Assembly: GCA_004123355.1 (NCBI GenBank)
Contig: SCHM01000003.1
Location: 1-64,000 of the forward strand
Length of the DNA stretch: 64,000 nucleotides
Direction: 5' to 3'
Origin: Amphirosellinia nigrospora
Lineage: Eukaryota > Ascomycota > Sordariomycetes > Xylariales > Xylariaceae
Shown here: piece by piece, positions 1 through 15,325 of the stretch
How positions within the stretch are numbered: position 1 is the first letter of the stretch
Layout of the letters: each line of letters opens with the position of its first letter
Made by a program: the position numbers and the translations under genes
The notes under the pieces: generated by a model
Database searches by the model: none
What the model was told of the DNA's origin: nothing
Seen by the model: only the letters and a program-made list of their open reading frames with translations

Positions 1-1188
1 AAATAATAAATATTATTTTATAATTAAAAATTAATATTAAACGTATATAAAGCAGCCAAAAATTTTTTATAAACTATTAGCGATATAACAGACGTAGCTA
101 AAATAATAAAATTTATGCAGTAGTTTAAAAAATAATAAATTTACGTAATAATTATAAAACTTTATAATAAATAAAATTATAAAAATAATAAAGCTATTAT
201 AATTAACAAATAAATAAACGTTTTTATTATATTTATCGCTTGTTTTAATAAATATATCGTTAGTAAATTAAACTTTAATAAATATTAAATAGCGTATATG
301 CTATATAAAAAATAAATATATTAATATTAAATAACTAAAATATTAGTCCTAGGAACAAAAGTTAAAAAAATAAAGCTATATTATAATAAATAAAGTCGAA
401 AAAAAAACGAAAAAATTTTTTTATAAAATATTCCGATAAAAAAAATAACTAACTATTGTTTTTTTTACTTAACTAAAACTAACGTAATTATTTAAAACTA
501 ATTAGCTAACAATATAAATATTTTTATTTATATAATTATAAGCAAAATTTTTAAATAAAATAAAATTTTTAGTTATTATATTATATAATATTATTAAAAT
601 ATATATTTTTAAAATAAACTAGCAAATAAAGCTAAAAATAACAAACTATATTAAACAAAGCTTTTTAAAATAAACGTTTTTATATATTAAATAAAATATT
701 AATTATTATATAATTATAATAATAATTTTAATATATTTTAAATATTTATTTTTATTAATATATAAACATAAATATATAAATAAAGCAAAAATATAAATAT
801 AATAATATATTTAATATAACTATTTATATATAATAAACTATAAATAAGTCGTAAAATTTATACTAAAATATAAATTTAAACTAAACAAACTTTAAATATA
901 TATAATATTATAAAATAATTAGTTTAATAAAATATATTATTTTAACGTTAATTTTTAAAAAAACTATAATATATAATAAATAATTTAATTAAAATAATAT
1001 ATAGCTAATAAATAAACTTCGACTAAATATACTATTTAAAATAAATTTTAAACGAAATATAATTTAATATTAACTTTTAAACTAAATTATTATAATAAAG
1101 ATATAATAATTTAATAATTTATTTATAATTAAATAAAAAAAAATCGAATATAATAAAAAACTATATATAATAATAACAATAGTTTTAC
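1..1188 (+). mobile_element. Ty3/Gypsy-like relic H, copy 1, first segment
   Basis: This A+T-rich stretch aligns along its whole length with 21,807 to about 23,000; both copies share the block with TATATAAAGCAGC near their starts (about 44 and 21,851). It is the upstream part of a Gypsy-like relic whose reverse transcriptase region lies further right. The element continues past the left window edge, so its true start is unknown. It is interrupted at 1,189 by Copia relic A and resumes at 8,304. It is heavily RIP-mutated and broken; no reading frame survives. Confidence 0.65.
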
Positions 1189-1504
1189 TGTATATAATAT
1201 AAAATGGTATTAATACTAAGGGGGCAATATTAGGTTAGTTAGCTTAATTAGTATTTGTGCTATATATATTTAGTTTTTTAGTTATAAACTAAGTAAGCTA
1301 TTTTTTTATTAAATACTAAAAAATCTGTTTAAGCAGCTATAGCAGCCTAACACTCTTTTTATCCGCGTAAAAAGAGCTTTTTCTACGCGTGCTACGTAAT
1401 ATCCGGCGCATATATAAAACTACGTACTACTATATTATATAGCTACCTAAATATTAATTACGTAATTTATTATTAAGCTAATAAATATTAAACGTATATT
1501 AATA
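1189..1504 (-). repeat. LTR of Copia relic A (left, 3' LTR)
   Basis: Begins TGTA and ends just after ACGTATATTAATA. It matches the right LTR of A directly and both LTRs of B in inverse orientation. A near-palindrome at 1,364-1,389 (CGCGTAAAAAG ... TTCTACGCG) is kept in all four LTRs. This copy retains more G+C than the element interior. Confidence 0.8.
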
Positions 1505-4500
1505 CTTTTTTTAGCTATAAATATATAATATTATAAACTTCGAAAAAAAAAATAATAAAAAACTTTAAATTAATTTAGTATTATAATTAAACTTTTTTTT
1601 ATAACTAAAAATATATTAATTAATTAAACTAAACGTAATATTTACGTATATATATAAGCTATATATTTTGTTTTAAAACGGATTTATTTTTTATTTAGTT
1701 TAAAATTGCTATTTATAAACGTTTTTATTATTATTAATTTTAATATAATTTTTATTTATTTAAAATTTAAAAAAAAACTTTTAAAATATTTTATTTTTTA
1801 TAAAATATATAAAATAAAATAATATTGTTTTTATATTTATTTAAATATTTATTAAACAAATAATTAAATAGCGCTATTTTTTAAAACCCGGACTTTTTTT
1901 AAATTTAAACCTTTAAAACTTCTTTAGATCTAAAAAATAAACAAATAATATTAGTTATTTTTAGCTAAATATTATTTTTTTAATATTTAATAAGCTTATT
2001 AATTATATAATAAAATAAATTAAATCGGTTATATATAAATCTATAAGTTTTAAAATATTAAATATTAAAATATTAAATTAACTATTTTTAAAAAGTTAAT
2101 ATATTAATAATTTTTTTTTTTAGTAATAATAAACAGGTTTAAGCTATTATTATTTATTATAAAATCCTAAAAAAACCTAGCTTTGTTTTTTTTTTATTAA
2201 TTTTTTTAATTTATAATAATAAAATAAAAACTTTTAATATTTAGCTTTTTTAATAGTTTAATTAATTTATTAGCTAGATTATTTTTTAACTTTATTATAC
2301 TAGCTTAATATAGTTAGCTTATATTTTTAATTAATATAATAATATATTATTTTTATATACTTTTTTTGCTTTAATATAGTTATATATTTAAACTAATTAT
2401 AATTTTTATTATTATATAAAAAATAATAAAACTATTTAATAATATTTTAAGTTTATTTAAAAAGTTTTTTATTTATATTAAATTATTTGCTGCTTTATTT
2501 ATTATAATATATTTTTTAGTAAATTTTTCGCTATAACTAACTATAGTTTAAAATTTTAATATTAATATATTATTTAAAAATAATATATTTTATTAATAAT
2601 TTATTATTTTATAAATTTAATATTAAATAATATTAATAATAGTAAATAAACTTAATTATTATAGATTTTATATATAGTTTTTTTTAGCTTATTATATTTA
2701 ATTTATATATTTAAAATATTTTTATATATTTAGCTAATTATTTTATATTTTTAACGTATTTATTAAAAAAATTTGCTATAAATTTTATTTAAATAAAATA
2801 ATAAAGCTTATATTAAGCTTTATAATTAAGCAAAAAACTTAACTTATTAAATAAAAAATATAATTAAATATTTATTTTTAAAAATAAGCTTTTTTATGCT
2901 TTATAACGTAATTATTTTTTTAATATTTATAAATATAAAATATTATATATTAAACTTAAACTAATAAAATTAAATATTTTAATTATATATTATTTTTAAT
3001 TAAAGCTTATGTTATTATTAATTTCGTTTTTTATAATTCGTACGTTTAAAAACTAGTTAGTTTAGTTTAAATCGTTTGTTAAAACTATTTTATTTTTTTA
3101 TAATAATACTTTTTAAATAATTTAAATTAAATCTTATAATTAAAAATTATTTATATAAAATATTATAATTTTTTTTATTTATAATTAATATATATACGTT
3201 ATTAAAATTATAAGCTTAAATTTAATTTTATTTATAATTTTTTTAATTTTAATTTACTATTTATATTTAATTATTTAAAACTATAAAAGCTTTATTAGTT
3301 TAATAATTTTTTAACTAGCTAATTATATTTTTTTTATTTTAATTTAAAAGTTTTAAAATATTTTTCTAATTTTTAAACTATTTTATAAATATTTTTTATA
3401 AAAGCTTTATTAAAATATACTTATAAATCGATCTAAATAACGTATTATTTTAAGCAGCTATTAAAGCTATTAAAATTTTTATAACGCTATATAAGCTATA
3501 AAAATAAAAATTTTATTATAGTTATTTTTTATTTAAATAAACTTATAAGTAAATTCTAATTTTTATTTATTTAGTTTATTAATTAATAAATATTTTTTTT
3601 AAATATTTATATAAATTAATAAATAGCTATAAATAGCTTTTATATGTTTTATAAATTTTAAAATATTATATTTAAATAAACTATATATTTTTTTAAATAT
3701 AGCTTTAAGCTATTTTTTTTATTTTTTTTACGAATATTTTTTTAAATAAGTTTATTAAAAGTAAACATTTTTACTATAAATTTTTTTAGCAATTTTTATA
3801 AATAATTTATATAAAATAGCTTTTTAAAAATATAAAAATAATTTAGTTTATTTAATTTAGCTTTTATAAGCTATAAATATTATATTAATTTTTTAAGTTT
3901 TAAATTTATTTATTTTAGCTTTATATTTTAAATTATTTATAAATTACTTATATATTATTTGTTTTTTTTAGCATATTATATTTAAAGTATAAATTATATT
4001 AAAATAATTTTTGTTTGTTTTATAATAATATAAACTTTTAATTAAGTTTTTTTAAGGTTTTTTTTTACTACGTTTAATAATAAAATTAGTTCTATAGCTT
4101 ATTTTTATAATTAGCTACGTTTTTTTAGTTCGCTTTTGCTATTTATAATTTATTTTCGACGATATTATAATCGCGGTTTTATATCCGAATAAAATTTTTA
4201 ATTTTTAATAACGCTGCTTAAATCTACGCTATATTTTAAAAAATAATATATATATTTTTAAAATTATAAACGTTATTTATATTTTAATATTTTTATAAAA
4301 AATTACGTATAATATATATAATATTTTATTATTTAGTAAGCTAGATTATATAGTTAAATATTTTTATAATCTAAAATATAGCATTAGCTTTTTTAGCTTT
4401 TAGCTTTTTAGCTAATATACGTATAAATTCGTTAATAAATATTATATATAATTTATTATTTATAAATTATTAAAGTTAAATTTATTATTTTTTTTAATTT

Positions 4501-7500
4501 AAATAGTTAAAATTTTTTAGCTAAAGTTATTTTTTTATTATAAATTAACTAGTTTATTAAAATATATAATTGCTAAATTTTATATGCTTAAAATATAATT
4601 AATAATTTAGTTTATAAAAATAAAGCTTTAGTTTATTTTAAATAAAATTTATTAATTTTTTAACTATACTATTTTAATATTAATTTATAAATAATAAAAT
4701 AATATAATTTTTTTTTGTTATAAATATTTTTAAATTTTTTATATTGAACTTTTTACTATTATTTATATATAAACGTAATTTTTTTTTAATAGTTTTTATT
4801 AATTAAAATATTTAAAATATTAATTTTTATTTATATTATAAATATATTTTAATATTTTTTATTTTATTTTTCGTTTTATATATTTTAAAATATAATATTT
4901 ATTATTATTATTTATTAAAATAAAAATATTTATATTTTTTAATTAAAATTAGTTTAATTTAGCTAAAGTTTATTTAGGTTTTTTTTTAAATAATCGGCTT
5001 TTTTAATAACTTTTTTCGAAATATATTTTTTAGCTTTAGTTTAATTATAAATAAAGCAAAAAAATATTTAACTTTTTTAAGTTCGATATTAATATTTATA
5101 ATATTTTTTTTTATTATTTTTTAATATTAAATAATATAGCTAATAGTATTAAAAATTAATTATTTTAAATTTTAAAATTATTTCTATTTTTTTTCTAATA
5201 ATTTAATAATAATTTTTTTAACGCTTTAATTTTATTTGCTATATTTAACGTAAATTTTTATAATTTTCTTAAAGTTAATATATTATATAAAGCTTTTTTT
5301 CTTTATATATTTATAAAAAAACTATATTATTATTATTAAAATTTATAATAGCTATTTTATAGCTATTTTTATAGTATTTATTTAAATAACTTTTATTTTA
5401 TATAATTATTTTTTTAAAATATATTTAATAAAAATAATAAAATAAACAAAATATATTTTATATTTATATTATATTTATTTTTATTAAAAGTTTTAAAGTT
5501 TTTATAATAATGCTAATTTTTTAACTTATATAAGTTTACTTTTTATATAAATATATTTTTTCGTTTTTTTAGTTAAATTTACTATTAATTTTTTTCGAAG
5601 TTATTTTATTTTATATATTTTATATTTAACTTTATATTAAATAAATATAACGCTTATATATTAAAATATAATAATTCTTTAAAATATAAATATATTTAAA
5701 AGCATTATTGTTTTTATATAATTTTAATATTTAGTCCGTTATTACTAATAATTTTAATATTTAGTACGTTTTTTTAACTTAAGTTGTTTAAAATTACTAT
5801 TAAAAACAAAAATATAAAAATAAATATAATTAAAAATACTACTATTATAATTTTTTATTTAATAATTAGCTCGATAATTAGCTTTAAATTATTAATAATA
5901 ATTAGCTTTAAATTATTTTAGATTATTATTACTAAAGCTAGCTTTTATTTAATAAAAAAGTTTGTTATTTTTCGATTAATAAATAAGCTTACTATAGTAA
6001 ATAAATCTATAGTTGTTTTTTTTTATAAAAAAGTTTATAATAATTTTTTTATAAATAAGTTTGCTATTATTTTTTTTTAGCTTAATATAATTATTAAAGC
6101 TAAAACTTTTTTTAAATTAAAATTTTTTAAATTAAAGTTTTTAAGTTAAAATTTTTTAAATTAAAGTTTTTAAGTTAAAGTTTTTTAAGCTATAATAATT
6201 TTTTAGCTTAAATTACTTTATATAATATAGTTTTATTTATAATTAATAGTACTATAATTATTTAAAGTAAAAAAAATAAACTAAATATAATAAAAAAAAT
6301 TAATATTTTATAGTTATAAAAATTTATTAAACTTTATAAAATATTTATTTTATATAATAAAATAACTAAAGTTATTTTCGAAACTTATAAATAGCTTTTA
6401 ATTTTTAATAAGCTTATTATAAATATTATAAGTTTTTAATTGTTTAAAGTTTTAATTTTAATTATTATTATTTTTATTAAAGCAATTTTTAGCAATATAA
6501 TTTTATTAGCTATATTTAAAGCATTTAAGCTTTTTTTTTTATTAATTTTTTTTTTTAAAGTTAAATTTAAAGTTTAATTTATAATTCTTGCTTTTGCTAT
6601 TATTTTATTATAACTTTTATTTTTATTAATAACGTTATTATTAGATCTTTTTTTTTATAGTTTTTTAATTCGGGCTTTTTTTTATATAATTTTTAAAATT
6701 ATTATTAAATTTATTAATTAAATTTTAAATATAGTATTTTTTATATTTTATAACTTTAGTAGTAATATTATATTAAACTATTGCTTTATTTTTTACTATA
6801 GCTATAAATTATATTTATTAGTTTATATTTATTTTTTTTTTAGTTTTTTATATTATTTTATATTTTTAAAAATTTAAATATAAAAAATATTAAATTTTTT
6901 TTATATTTATAATTAATAATATTTTTATATATTTTTTTAATATATTTAGCTTATTATATTATAAATTTTGCTAAAAATTTTTAATAATATAACTTTTTTT
7001 CGATATTTTTAATTAAGTTTAAAAAAACTAGTTTTAATATATTAATAATTATTTATATTAATATTAGTTTTTTATACGAACTAATAAAATTTTTAAAATT
7101 ATATTTAATAGTTTTTATAATAAAATATAAATTGCGTTAATATATTAACTAATTTTAAACTTTTTTAAATAGTTTTTTTATTAAGCTTTAGTTTAAATTT
7201 ATATTATTTTAGCTTAGTTTTATTTATAAATAAAAGCTTTTTTAAGTTTTTCTATAATAAATAATTTATATTTAATATAAATATTATTAAATTTTTTTAA
7301 ATTTAATAATAATAATAATAATTTAATGAATTTAAGTTTAAATTTAAAATAAAATAATTTTTTTTTTTTTTGCTTTTAAACTTTTTTTTAGTAAAATTAC
7401 GCTTTGGTTTTTTTTTTTTAAAATCAATTAATTTAAACTTTTTAAAAAACTTATTTATTTTTTTTGCTATTTTATCCGAAAAACCTAATACTTTTTAATT

Positions 7501-7989
7501 ACTATTTTAATAATATTATTTATTATTAATATTTCGAATATATTTTATTAACTAGATTAATTTAATTAATTAAATTAATTAAATTAATTAAAACTAACTT
7601 TTTATTTAATTTGTTTAACTTTTTTAAATTATTAATAATTTCGTTAAACTTATTTTTTATAAGCTTTATTTTATATTTATAATTAATAAATTATTTTTTA
7701 ATTTTTTTATTAAAATTTTAATAATTTTATTTATTTTTTTTTTTTTAGTATAGCTTATTTTTATATATTTTAAATTATTATTATTTTATTTATTAAATAT
7801 TAATTTATTAATTAGTTATTTTATCGAATAAATATTAATTTTATTATTTTAATTTTTTAATTTATGATAAATTTTTTTAATTTTTTTTTAGTTAATATTT
7901 ACTAATTTAAATTAATAACTAAAAATAACTAAAATATATTAATTAAACGTTTTAAAAGTCGATTAATTATAAAAATACGCTAGTTATTA

Positions 7990-8303
7990 TATAAAAATAA
8001 TATTAATATTAAAAAAGTAATATTAAATTAGTTAGCTTAATTAATATTTTATATTATTATTACTTTAGTTTTTTAGTTATAAACTAAATAGGCTATTTTT
8101 TATTAAATATTAAAGAATTTATTTAAGTAGTTATAGTAGCTTAATACTTTTTTTATCCCGCGTAAAAAAGGCTTTTTTTACGCGTACCGCGCAATATCCG
8201 GCGTATATATAAACTACGTGCTATTATACCATATAGCTACTTAAGCACTAGTAATTATTAATTTATTACTAGGCTAATTAGGTATTAAATATATATGCTA
8301 ATA
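7990..8303 (-). repeat. LTR of Copia relic A (right, 5' LTR)
   Basis: A direct repeat of 1,189-1,504, recognisable from shared blocks such as GTTAGCTTAATTA and ATATCCGGCG. It ends at GCTAATA, after which sequence of the host relic H resumes. Confidence 0.8.
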
Positions 8304-8454
8304 ATAATAAATATATAATATATAGATTTTTTTAATTTAAATATTAAAAGTTTTATATAAAACTATATATTTAAACTAAAATATATTAATACTTTAATAA
8401 TAATATTATTTAAACAAAGCTTAAAAATTATTTTTTTATTAATTATATAAATAA
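8304..8454 (+). mobile_element. Relic H, copy 1, middle segment between A and B
   Basis: About 150 bp matching about 23,040-23,175 of H copy 2; both contain ATATATAGATTTTTTTAA and TTATTAATTATATAAATAA. It separates the two head-to-head Copia relics and shows that both inserted into one H copy. The last five bases (AATAA, 8,450-8,454) are the left target-site duplication of B. Confidence 0.75.
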
Positions 8455-8769
8455 TATTAGTATATACGTTTAATACTTAATTGGCTTAGTAGATTACGTA
8501 ATTACTAGTGCTTAGGTGGCTGTGTGGTATAGTGGTACGTGGCTTTATGTGTGCGCTAGATATTGCGCGGCACGTATAAAAAGAGCTTTTTTTACGCGGG
8601 ATAAAAGGAGTGTCAGGCTGCTATAGCTGCTTAGGTAGATTTTCTAGTATTTAGTAAAAAAATAGCTTATTTAGTTTATAATTAAAAAATAAAAAGTATA
8701 TAATAGTACGAATATATTAATTAAGCTAATTAATTTAGTATTGCTTTTTAATATTAATATTATTTTATA
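8455..8769 (+). repeat. LTR of Copia relic B (left, 5' LTR)
   Basis: Starts TATTAGTATATACG (family form probably TGTTAG) and ends at TTTTATA. It matches 15,326-15,639 directly. Lines 8,521-8,640 contain about 38 G but only about 16 C, so C has been lost on one strand much more than on the other. Confidence 0.8.
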
Positions 8770-11700
8770 TAATAGCTAGTATATTTTTACGATTAATTAA
8801 CTTTTAAAATGTTTAATTAGCGTATTTTAGCTATTTTTAGTTATTAATTTAGTTATTTAGTTAGTAAATACTAATTAAAAAAAATTAAAAAAAGTTATTA
8901 TAAATTTAAGAATTAAAATAATAAAATATTAATATTTATTCGATAAAATAATTAATTATAAATTAACGCTTAGTAATAACTAAAAGTAATAATATATAAT
9001 TTTAAAATATATAAAAGCAAACTATTAAAAAAAAAAAAATATAATAAAGTTACTGGGGATTTTAAAAAAAGATCAAAAAATAATTTATTAATTATAAATA
9101 TAAATAAAGTTTATAAAAATAAATTTAACGAAATTATTAATAACTTAAAAAAGTTAAATAAGTTAAATAAAAAGTTAGTTTTAGTTAATCTTAATTTAAT
9201 CGATTAAGTTAATTTAGCTAGTAAAAATATATTCGAAGTATTTAATAATAATATGTATTATTAAAAAAATAATTAAAAATATTAAGCTTTTTAAATAAAA
9301 CGGTAAAAAATAAATAAGTTTTTTAAAAAAATTTAAATCGATCGATTTTAAAAAAAAAAACTAAAGCGTAATTTTATTAAAAAGAGTTTAAAGCAAAAAA
9401 AAAAAGAAAATTACTTTTATTTTAAATTTAAACCTAGATTTATTAAATTATTATTATTATTATTAAATTTAAAAATCTAATAATATTTATATTAAATTAT
9501 ATTTTATTATAAAAAACTTAAAAAACTTTTATTTATAAATAGAACTAAACTAAAATAATATAAATTTTAAACTAAAGCTTAATAAAAGAACTATTTAAAA
9601 AAAGCTTAGAACTAATTAATAATATAAATTTATTACTTTATAAAAATTATTAAATATAATTTTAAAATTTTATTAGTTCGTATAAAGAACTAATATTAGT
9701 ATAATAATTATTAGCACGTTAAAACTAGCTTTTTTAAACTTAGTTAAAAGTATTAAAAAAAAGTTACGTATATTAAAAATTTTTAATAAAACTTATAATA
9801 TAATAGGCTAAATATATTAAAAAATATATAAATAATATTATTAATTATAAATATAATAAGAAAATTTAGTATTTTTTATATTTAAATTTTTTAAAAATAT
9901 AAAATATAAAAAACTAGAGAAAAATAAACATAAACTAATAAGTTATAATATTATAGCTACAATAAAAAATAAAGCAATAGTTTGGTATAATATTATTACT
10001 AGAGTTATAAAGTATAAAAATATTATATTTAAAATTTGGTCGATAAATTAATAATAACTTTAAAAACCGTATAAAAAAAAGCCTAAATTAAAAAACTATA
10101 AAAAAAAAAGTCTAATAATAACATTATTAATAAGAATAAAGGTTATAGTAAAGGTAATAGTAAAGTAAGAATTATAATTAAATTTTAAATTTAATTTTAA
10201 AAAAAAAATATAAAAAAAAAAGGCCTAAATGTTTAAATACAGCTAATAAGGTTATATTATTAAAGATTATTTTAATAAAGTAGTAATAACTAAAATTAGA
10301 ACTTTAAATAATTAGAAATTTATAATATTTACAGTAAGCTTATTAAAAGTTAAGAGCTATTTATAAGCTTTAAAAATAATTTTAGTTATTTTATTATATA
10401 AATATAAATATTTTATAAAGTTTAATAAATTTTTATAACTAAAATATTACTTTTTTTTTTATTATATTTAGTTTATTTTTTTTATTTTAAATAACTATAG
10501 TATTATTAATTATAAATAAAACTACGTTATATAGAGTAATTTTAAGCTAAAAGTATTATAACTTAAAAAACTTTAATTTAAAAAATTTTAATTTAAAAAA
10601 TTTTAATTTAAAAGATTTAATTTAAAAAACTTAATTTAAAAAATTTTAATTTAAAAAATAGCTTTAGCTTTAATAATTATACTAAGCTAAAAAAAATAAC
10701 AGCGGATTTATTTACGGGGAAAATTACTGCAGATTTTTTACGGAAAAAAAAACAACCGCAAACTTATTTGCTACAAAAAGCTTATTTATTAATTAAAAAA
10801 TAACGGACTTTTTTATTAAACAAAAGCTAGCTTTAGTAATAATAAATCTAAAAATAATTCGAAGCTAATTATTAAGCTAGTTATTAAGTAAAAAACTATA
10901 ATAGTAGTACTTTTAACTATATTTATTTTATATTTTCGCTTTTAACGGCAATTTTAAACGATTTAAATTAAAAAAACATATTAAATATTAAGTTATTAAT
11001 AGTAGCGGACTAAATATTAAGGTTATTATATAAAAAAACAATAGTGCTTTTAAATATATTTATATTTTAAAGAATTATTATATATATAAGCGTTATATTT
11101 TATTTAATATAAAGTTAAATATAAAAATATATAATAATAAAACCGATTTTAAAAAAAGTTAAATAAATTTAATTAAAAAAACGAAAAAATATATAGTTTA
11201 TATAAAAGTAAACCTATATAAATAAAAAAATATTATTATAAAAAACTTTAAAACTTTTAATAAAAATAAACGTAATATAAGCGTAAGAATATTTGTTTAT
11301 TTTATTATTTTTATTAAATATATTTTTAAAAAAATAATTATATAAAATAAAAAATTATCTAAATAAATATATTATAAAAAATAGCTATAGAATAGCTTAT
11401 AAATTTTAATATTTATATAGTTTTTTTTTATAAATATATAAAAAAAAAACCTTATTATATTAACTTTAAGAAAAGCTATAAAAATTCGCGCTAAATATAG
11501 TAAACGAAATTAAAATATTAAAAAAATTATTATTTAAATTATTAAAAAAAAAAATAAAAATAATTTTTAAAATTTAAAATAAGCTAATTTTTTAGTATTA
11601 TTAGCTATACTATTTTAATATTAAAAAGTTAATATAAATAATTAAATATACTATAAATATTAATATTAAACCAAAAAATTAAATATTTTTTTTGCTTTAT

Positions 11701-14700
11701 TTATAATCGGGCTAAAGCTAAAAAATATTTTAAAAAAATTATTAAAAAGCTAATTATTTAAAAGAAATAACTTAAGTAAACTTTAGCTAAATTAAATTAG
11801 TTTTAAAAAAATATAATATTTTTTATTTATAGTAAATAATAATAAATATTATATTTTTAAAACATATAAAACGAAAAATAAAGAAAAGTATTATTAAAAT
11901 ATATTTATAATAAATAAATAAAAATTAATATTTTAAATATTTTAATTTAATAAAAACTATTAAAAAAAATACTACGTTTTACGTATAAATAGTAATAAAA
12001 AGTTCGGCATAAAAGATTTAGAAGTATTTTATAATAAAATAAAATAACTATTATTATTTTATTATTTATAAATTAATATTAAAATAATATAGTTAAAAAT
12101 TAATAGATTTTATTTAAAATAAAGCTGGCTTTATTTTTATAAACTAAATTATTAATTATATTTAAATATATAAATTTTAATAATTATATATATTTTAATA
12201 AAATAGGTTAATTTATAATAAAAAAGTAATTTTAACTAAAAAATATTTTAATTGTTTAAATTAAAAAAAATAAAAATTTAATAATTTATAAATAATAAAT
12301 ATACGTTATATAATATTTATTAATAAATTTATATATATTAGTTAAAAAGTTAAAAGCTAAAAAGGCTTATTATATTTTTAAATTATAAAATATATTTAAC
12401 TATATAGTTTAGCTTATTAAAAGTAATAAAATATTATATATTATATATAATTTTTTATAAAAGTATTAGAAATATAAATAACGTTTATAATTTTAAAAAT
12501 ATTATACGTTCGTTATTTTTTAAAATATAATATAAATTTAAGCAGTATTACTAAAATTAAAAATTTATTTAAATATAAAACTATAATTATAATATTATCG
12601 AAAATAATATTATAAATAGCAAAAGCGAACTAAAAAAATATAGCTAACTATAAAAATAACTATTAAACTAATTTTTATTATTAAACGTAATAAAAAAAAA
12701 CTTCAAAAAAACCTAATTAAAAGTTTATATTTATTATATAAAGCAAATAAAAATTATTTTAATATAATTTATATTTTAATATAATATTAAGCTAAAAAGG
12801 GCAAAATATATATATAAATAATTTTACGAACGATTTAAAATATAAAATTAAAATAAATAAATTTAAAACTTAAAAAATTAATATAATATTTATAGCTTAA
12901 AAAAGTTAAATTAAATAAACTAAACTATTTTTATATTTTTAAAAAGTTATTTTATATAAATTATTTATAAAATTATTAAAAAAGTTTATAATAAAAATGT
13001 TTATTTTTAATAAATTTATTTTAAAAAAAATATTTATAAAAAAAATAAAAAAAATAGTTTAAAGCTATATTTAAAAAATATATAATTTATTTAAATATAA
13101 TATTTTAAAATTTATAAAACGTATAAAAGTTATTTATAGCTATTTTATTAATTTTATATAAATATTTAAAAAAAAATATTTATTAACTAATAAACTAAAT
13201 AATATAAAGCTAGAATTTATATTTATAAGTTTATTTAGCGTAAAAATATTAATTATAATAAAACTTTTGTTTTTATAGCTTAAATAACGTTATAAAAGAT
13301 TTTAATAGTTTTAGCAGCCGCTCGAAAATAATATATTATTTAGATCAATTTTATAGCAGTATATTTTAATAGAGCTTTTTATAAGAAAATATTTATAAAG
13401 TAGTTTAAAATACTAAAAAATACTTCGAAACTTTTAAATTAAAACAAAAAAAATATAACTAGCTAATTAAAAAAATTATTAAATTAATAAAGCTTTTATA
13501 TAGCTTTAACAATTAAAATATAAATAGCAAATTAAAGCTAAAAAAATCATAAATAAAGTTAAATTTAAGCTTATAATTTTTAATAACGCTATATATATTA
13601 ATTATAAAATAAAAAAAATTATAATATTTTATATAAATAATTTTTTAATTATAAAACTTAACTTAGATTATTTAAAAAGTATTGCTATAAAAATTAATAA
13701 AATAATTTTAGCGAGCAATTTAAGCTAAACTAACTAGTTTTTAAACGTACAAATCGTAAAAAATAAGATTAATAATAACGTAAGCTTTAATTAAAAGTAA
13801 TATATAATTAAAGCATTTAATTTTATTAGCTTAAGTTTAATATATAAATATTTTATACTTATAAATATTAAAAAGATAATTTATATTATAAAACATAAAA
13901 AAAAGCTTATTTTTAAAAATAAAATATTTAATTATTTTTTTATTTAGCAAGTTAAGTTTTTTACTTAAATTATAAAGCTTAATATAAGCTTTATTGCTTT
14001 TATTTAAATAAAATTTATAGTAAATCTTTTTAATAAATATATTAAAAATATAAAAAATTAGCTAAATATATAAAAAATATTTTAAATATATAAATTAAAT
14101 ATAATAAGCTAAAAAAAGGCTATTTATATAAAATTTATAATAATATAGGTTTATTTATAGCTATTAAATTATTTAGTATTAGATTTATAAAATAATAAGT
14201 TATTAATAAAATATATTATATTTTTAAGTAGCGCGTTAATATATAATATTTAAACTATAGTTAGTTATAATAAAAAACTTTATTAAAAGTAAATATATTA
14301 TAATAAACGAAGCAGTAAATAATTTAGCGTAAATAAAAAACTTTTTAAATAAATTTAAAATATTACTAAATAATTTATTATTTTTTATATAATAATATAA
14401 AAGCTATAAATTAATTTAAATATATAGCTATATTAAAGCAAAAAAAATATATAAAAATAACGTATTATTATATTAATTAAAAATATAAACTAATTATATT
14501 AAGCTAATATATATAAATTAAAAAATAATCTAGCTAACGGGTTAATTAAACTATTAAAAAAAGCTAAATATTAAAAGTTTTTATTTTTATTTAATTTATA
14601 AATTAAAAAAATTAGCAAAAAAAAAAATAAAGCTAAGCTTTTTTAAAACTTTATATAATAAATAATTAATAGTTTAAGCTTATTTATTATTACTAAAAAA

Positions 14701-15325
14701 AAAAATTATTAATATATTAATTTTTTAAAAAATAGTTAACCTAATATTTTAATATTTATAATATTTTAGAACTTATAGATTTTATATATAACCGATTCGA
14801 TTTATTTTATTATACGATTAATAAGCTTATTAAGTATTAATAAGAATAATATTTAATTAGAAATAATTAATATTATTTGTTTATTTTTTAAATTTAAAAA
14901 AGTTTTAAAGGTTTAAATTTAAAAAAAATCCGAAGTTTTAGAAAAATAGCGCTATTTAATTGTTATTTAATAAGTACCCGGATAAGTATAAAAAAACAAT
15001 ATTATTTTGTTTTATATATTTTATAAAGGATAAAATATTTTAAAAGTTTTTTTTTAAATTTTAAAATAAAAAAAATTATATTAGAATTATAGTAGCAATA
15101 AAAGCGTTTATAAATAACGATTTTAAGCTAAATAAAAAAGTAGGTCTATTTTAAAACGAGGTATATAGCTTATATGTGTATATAAATATTATATTTAGTT
15201 TAATTAGTTAATATATTTTTAGTTATAAAAAAAAAAGTTTAATTATAATATTAAGTTAATTTAAAGTTTTTTATTATTTTTTTTTCGAAGTTTATATATA
15301 TATATAATATTTATAACTAAAAAAA

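Larger units (their letters stand above)
1189..8303 (-). mobile_element. Ty1/Copia LTR retrotransposon relic A
   Basis: A 7.1-kb element with same-orientation LTRs of about 315 bp at 1,189-1,504 and 7,990-8,303. Its interior is the reverse complement of element B: for example, the block at about 1,860-1,930 matches 14,880-14,960, and 7,320-7,440 matches 9,300-9,430. B carries Copia-type reverse transcriptase/RNase H on the plus strand, so A is coded on the minus strand. It sits inside relic H. A purine run abuts the inner edge of its 3' (left) LTR. No clear target-site duplication was found. It is a broken fossil with many RIP changes, younger than H because it interrupts it. Confidence 0.8.
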
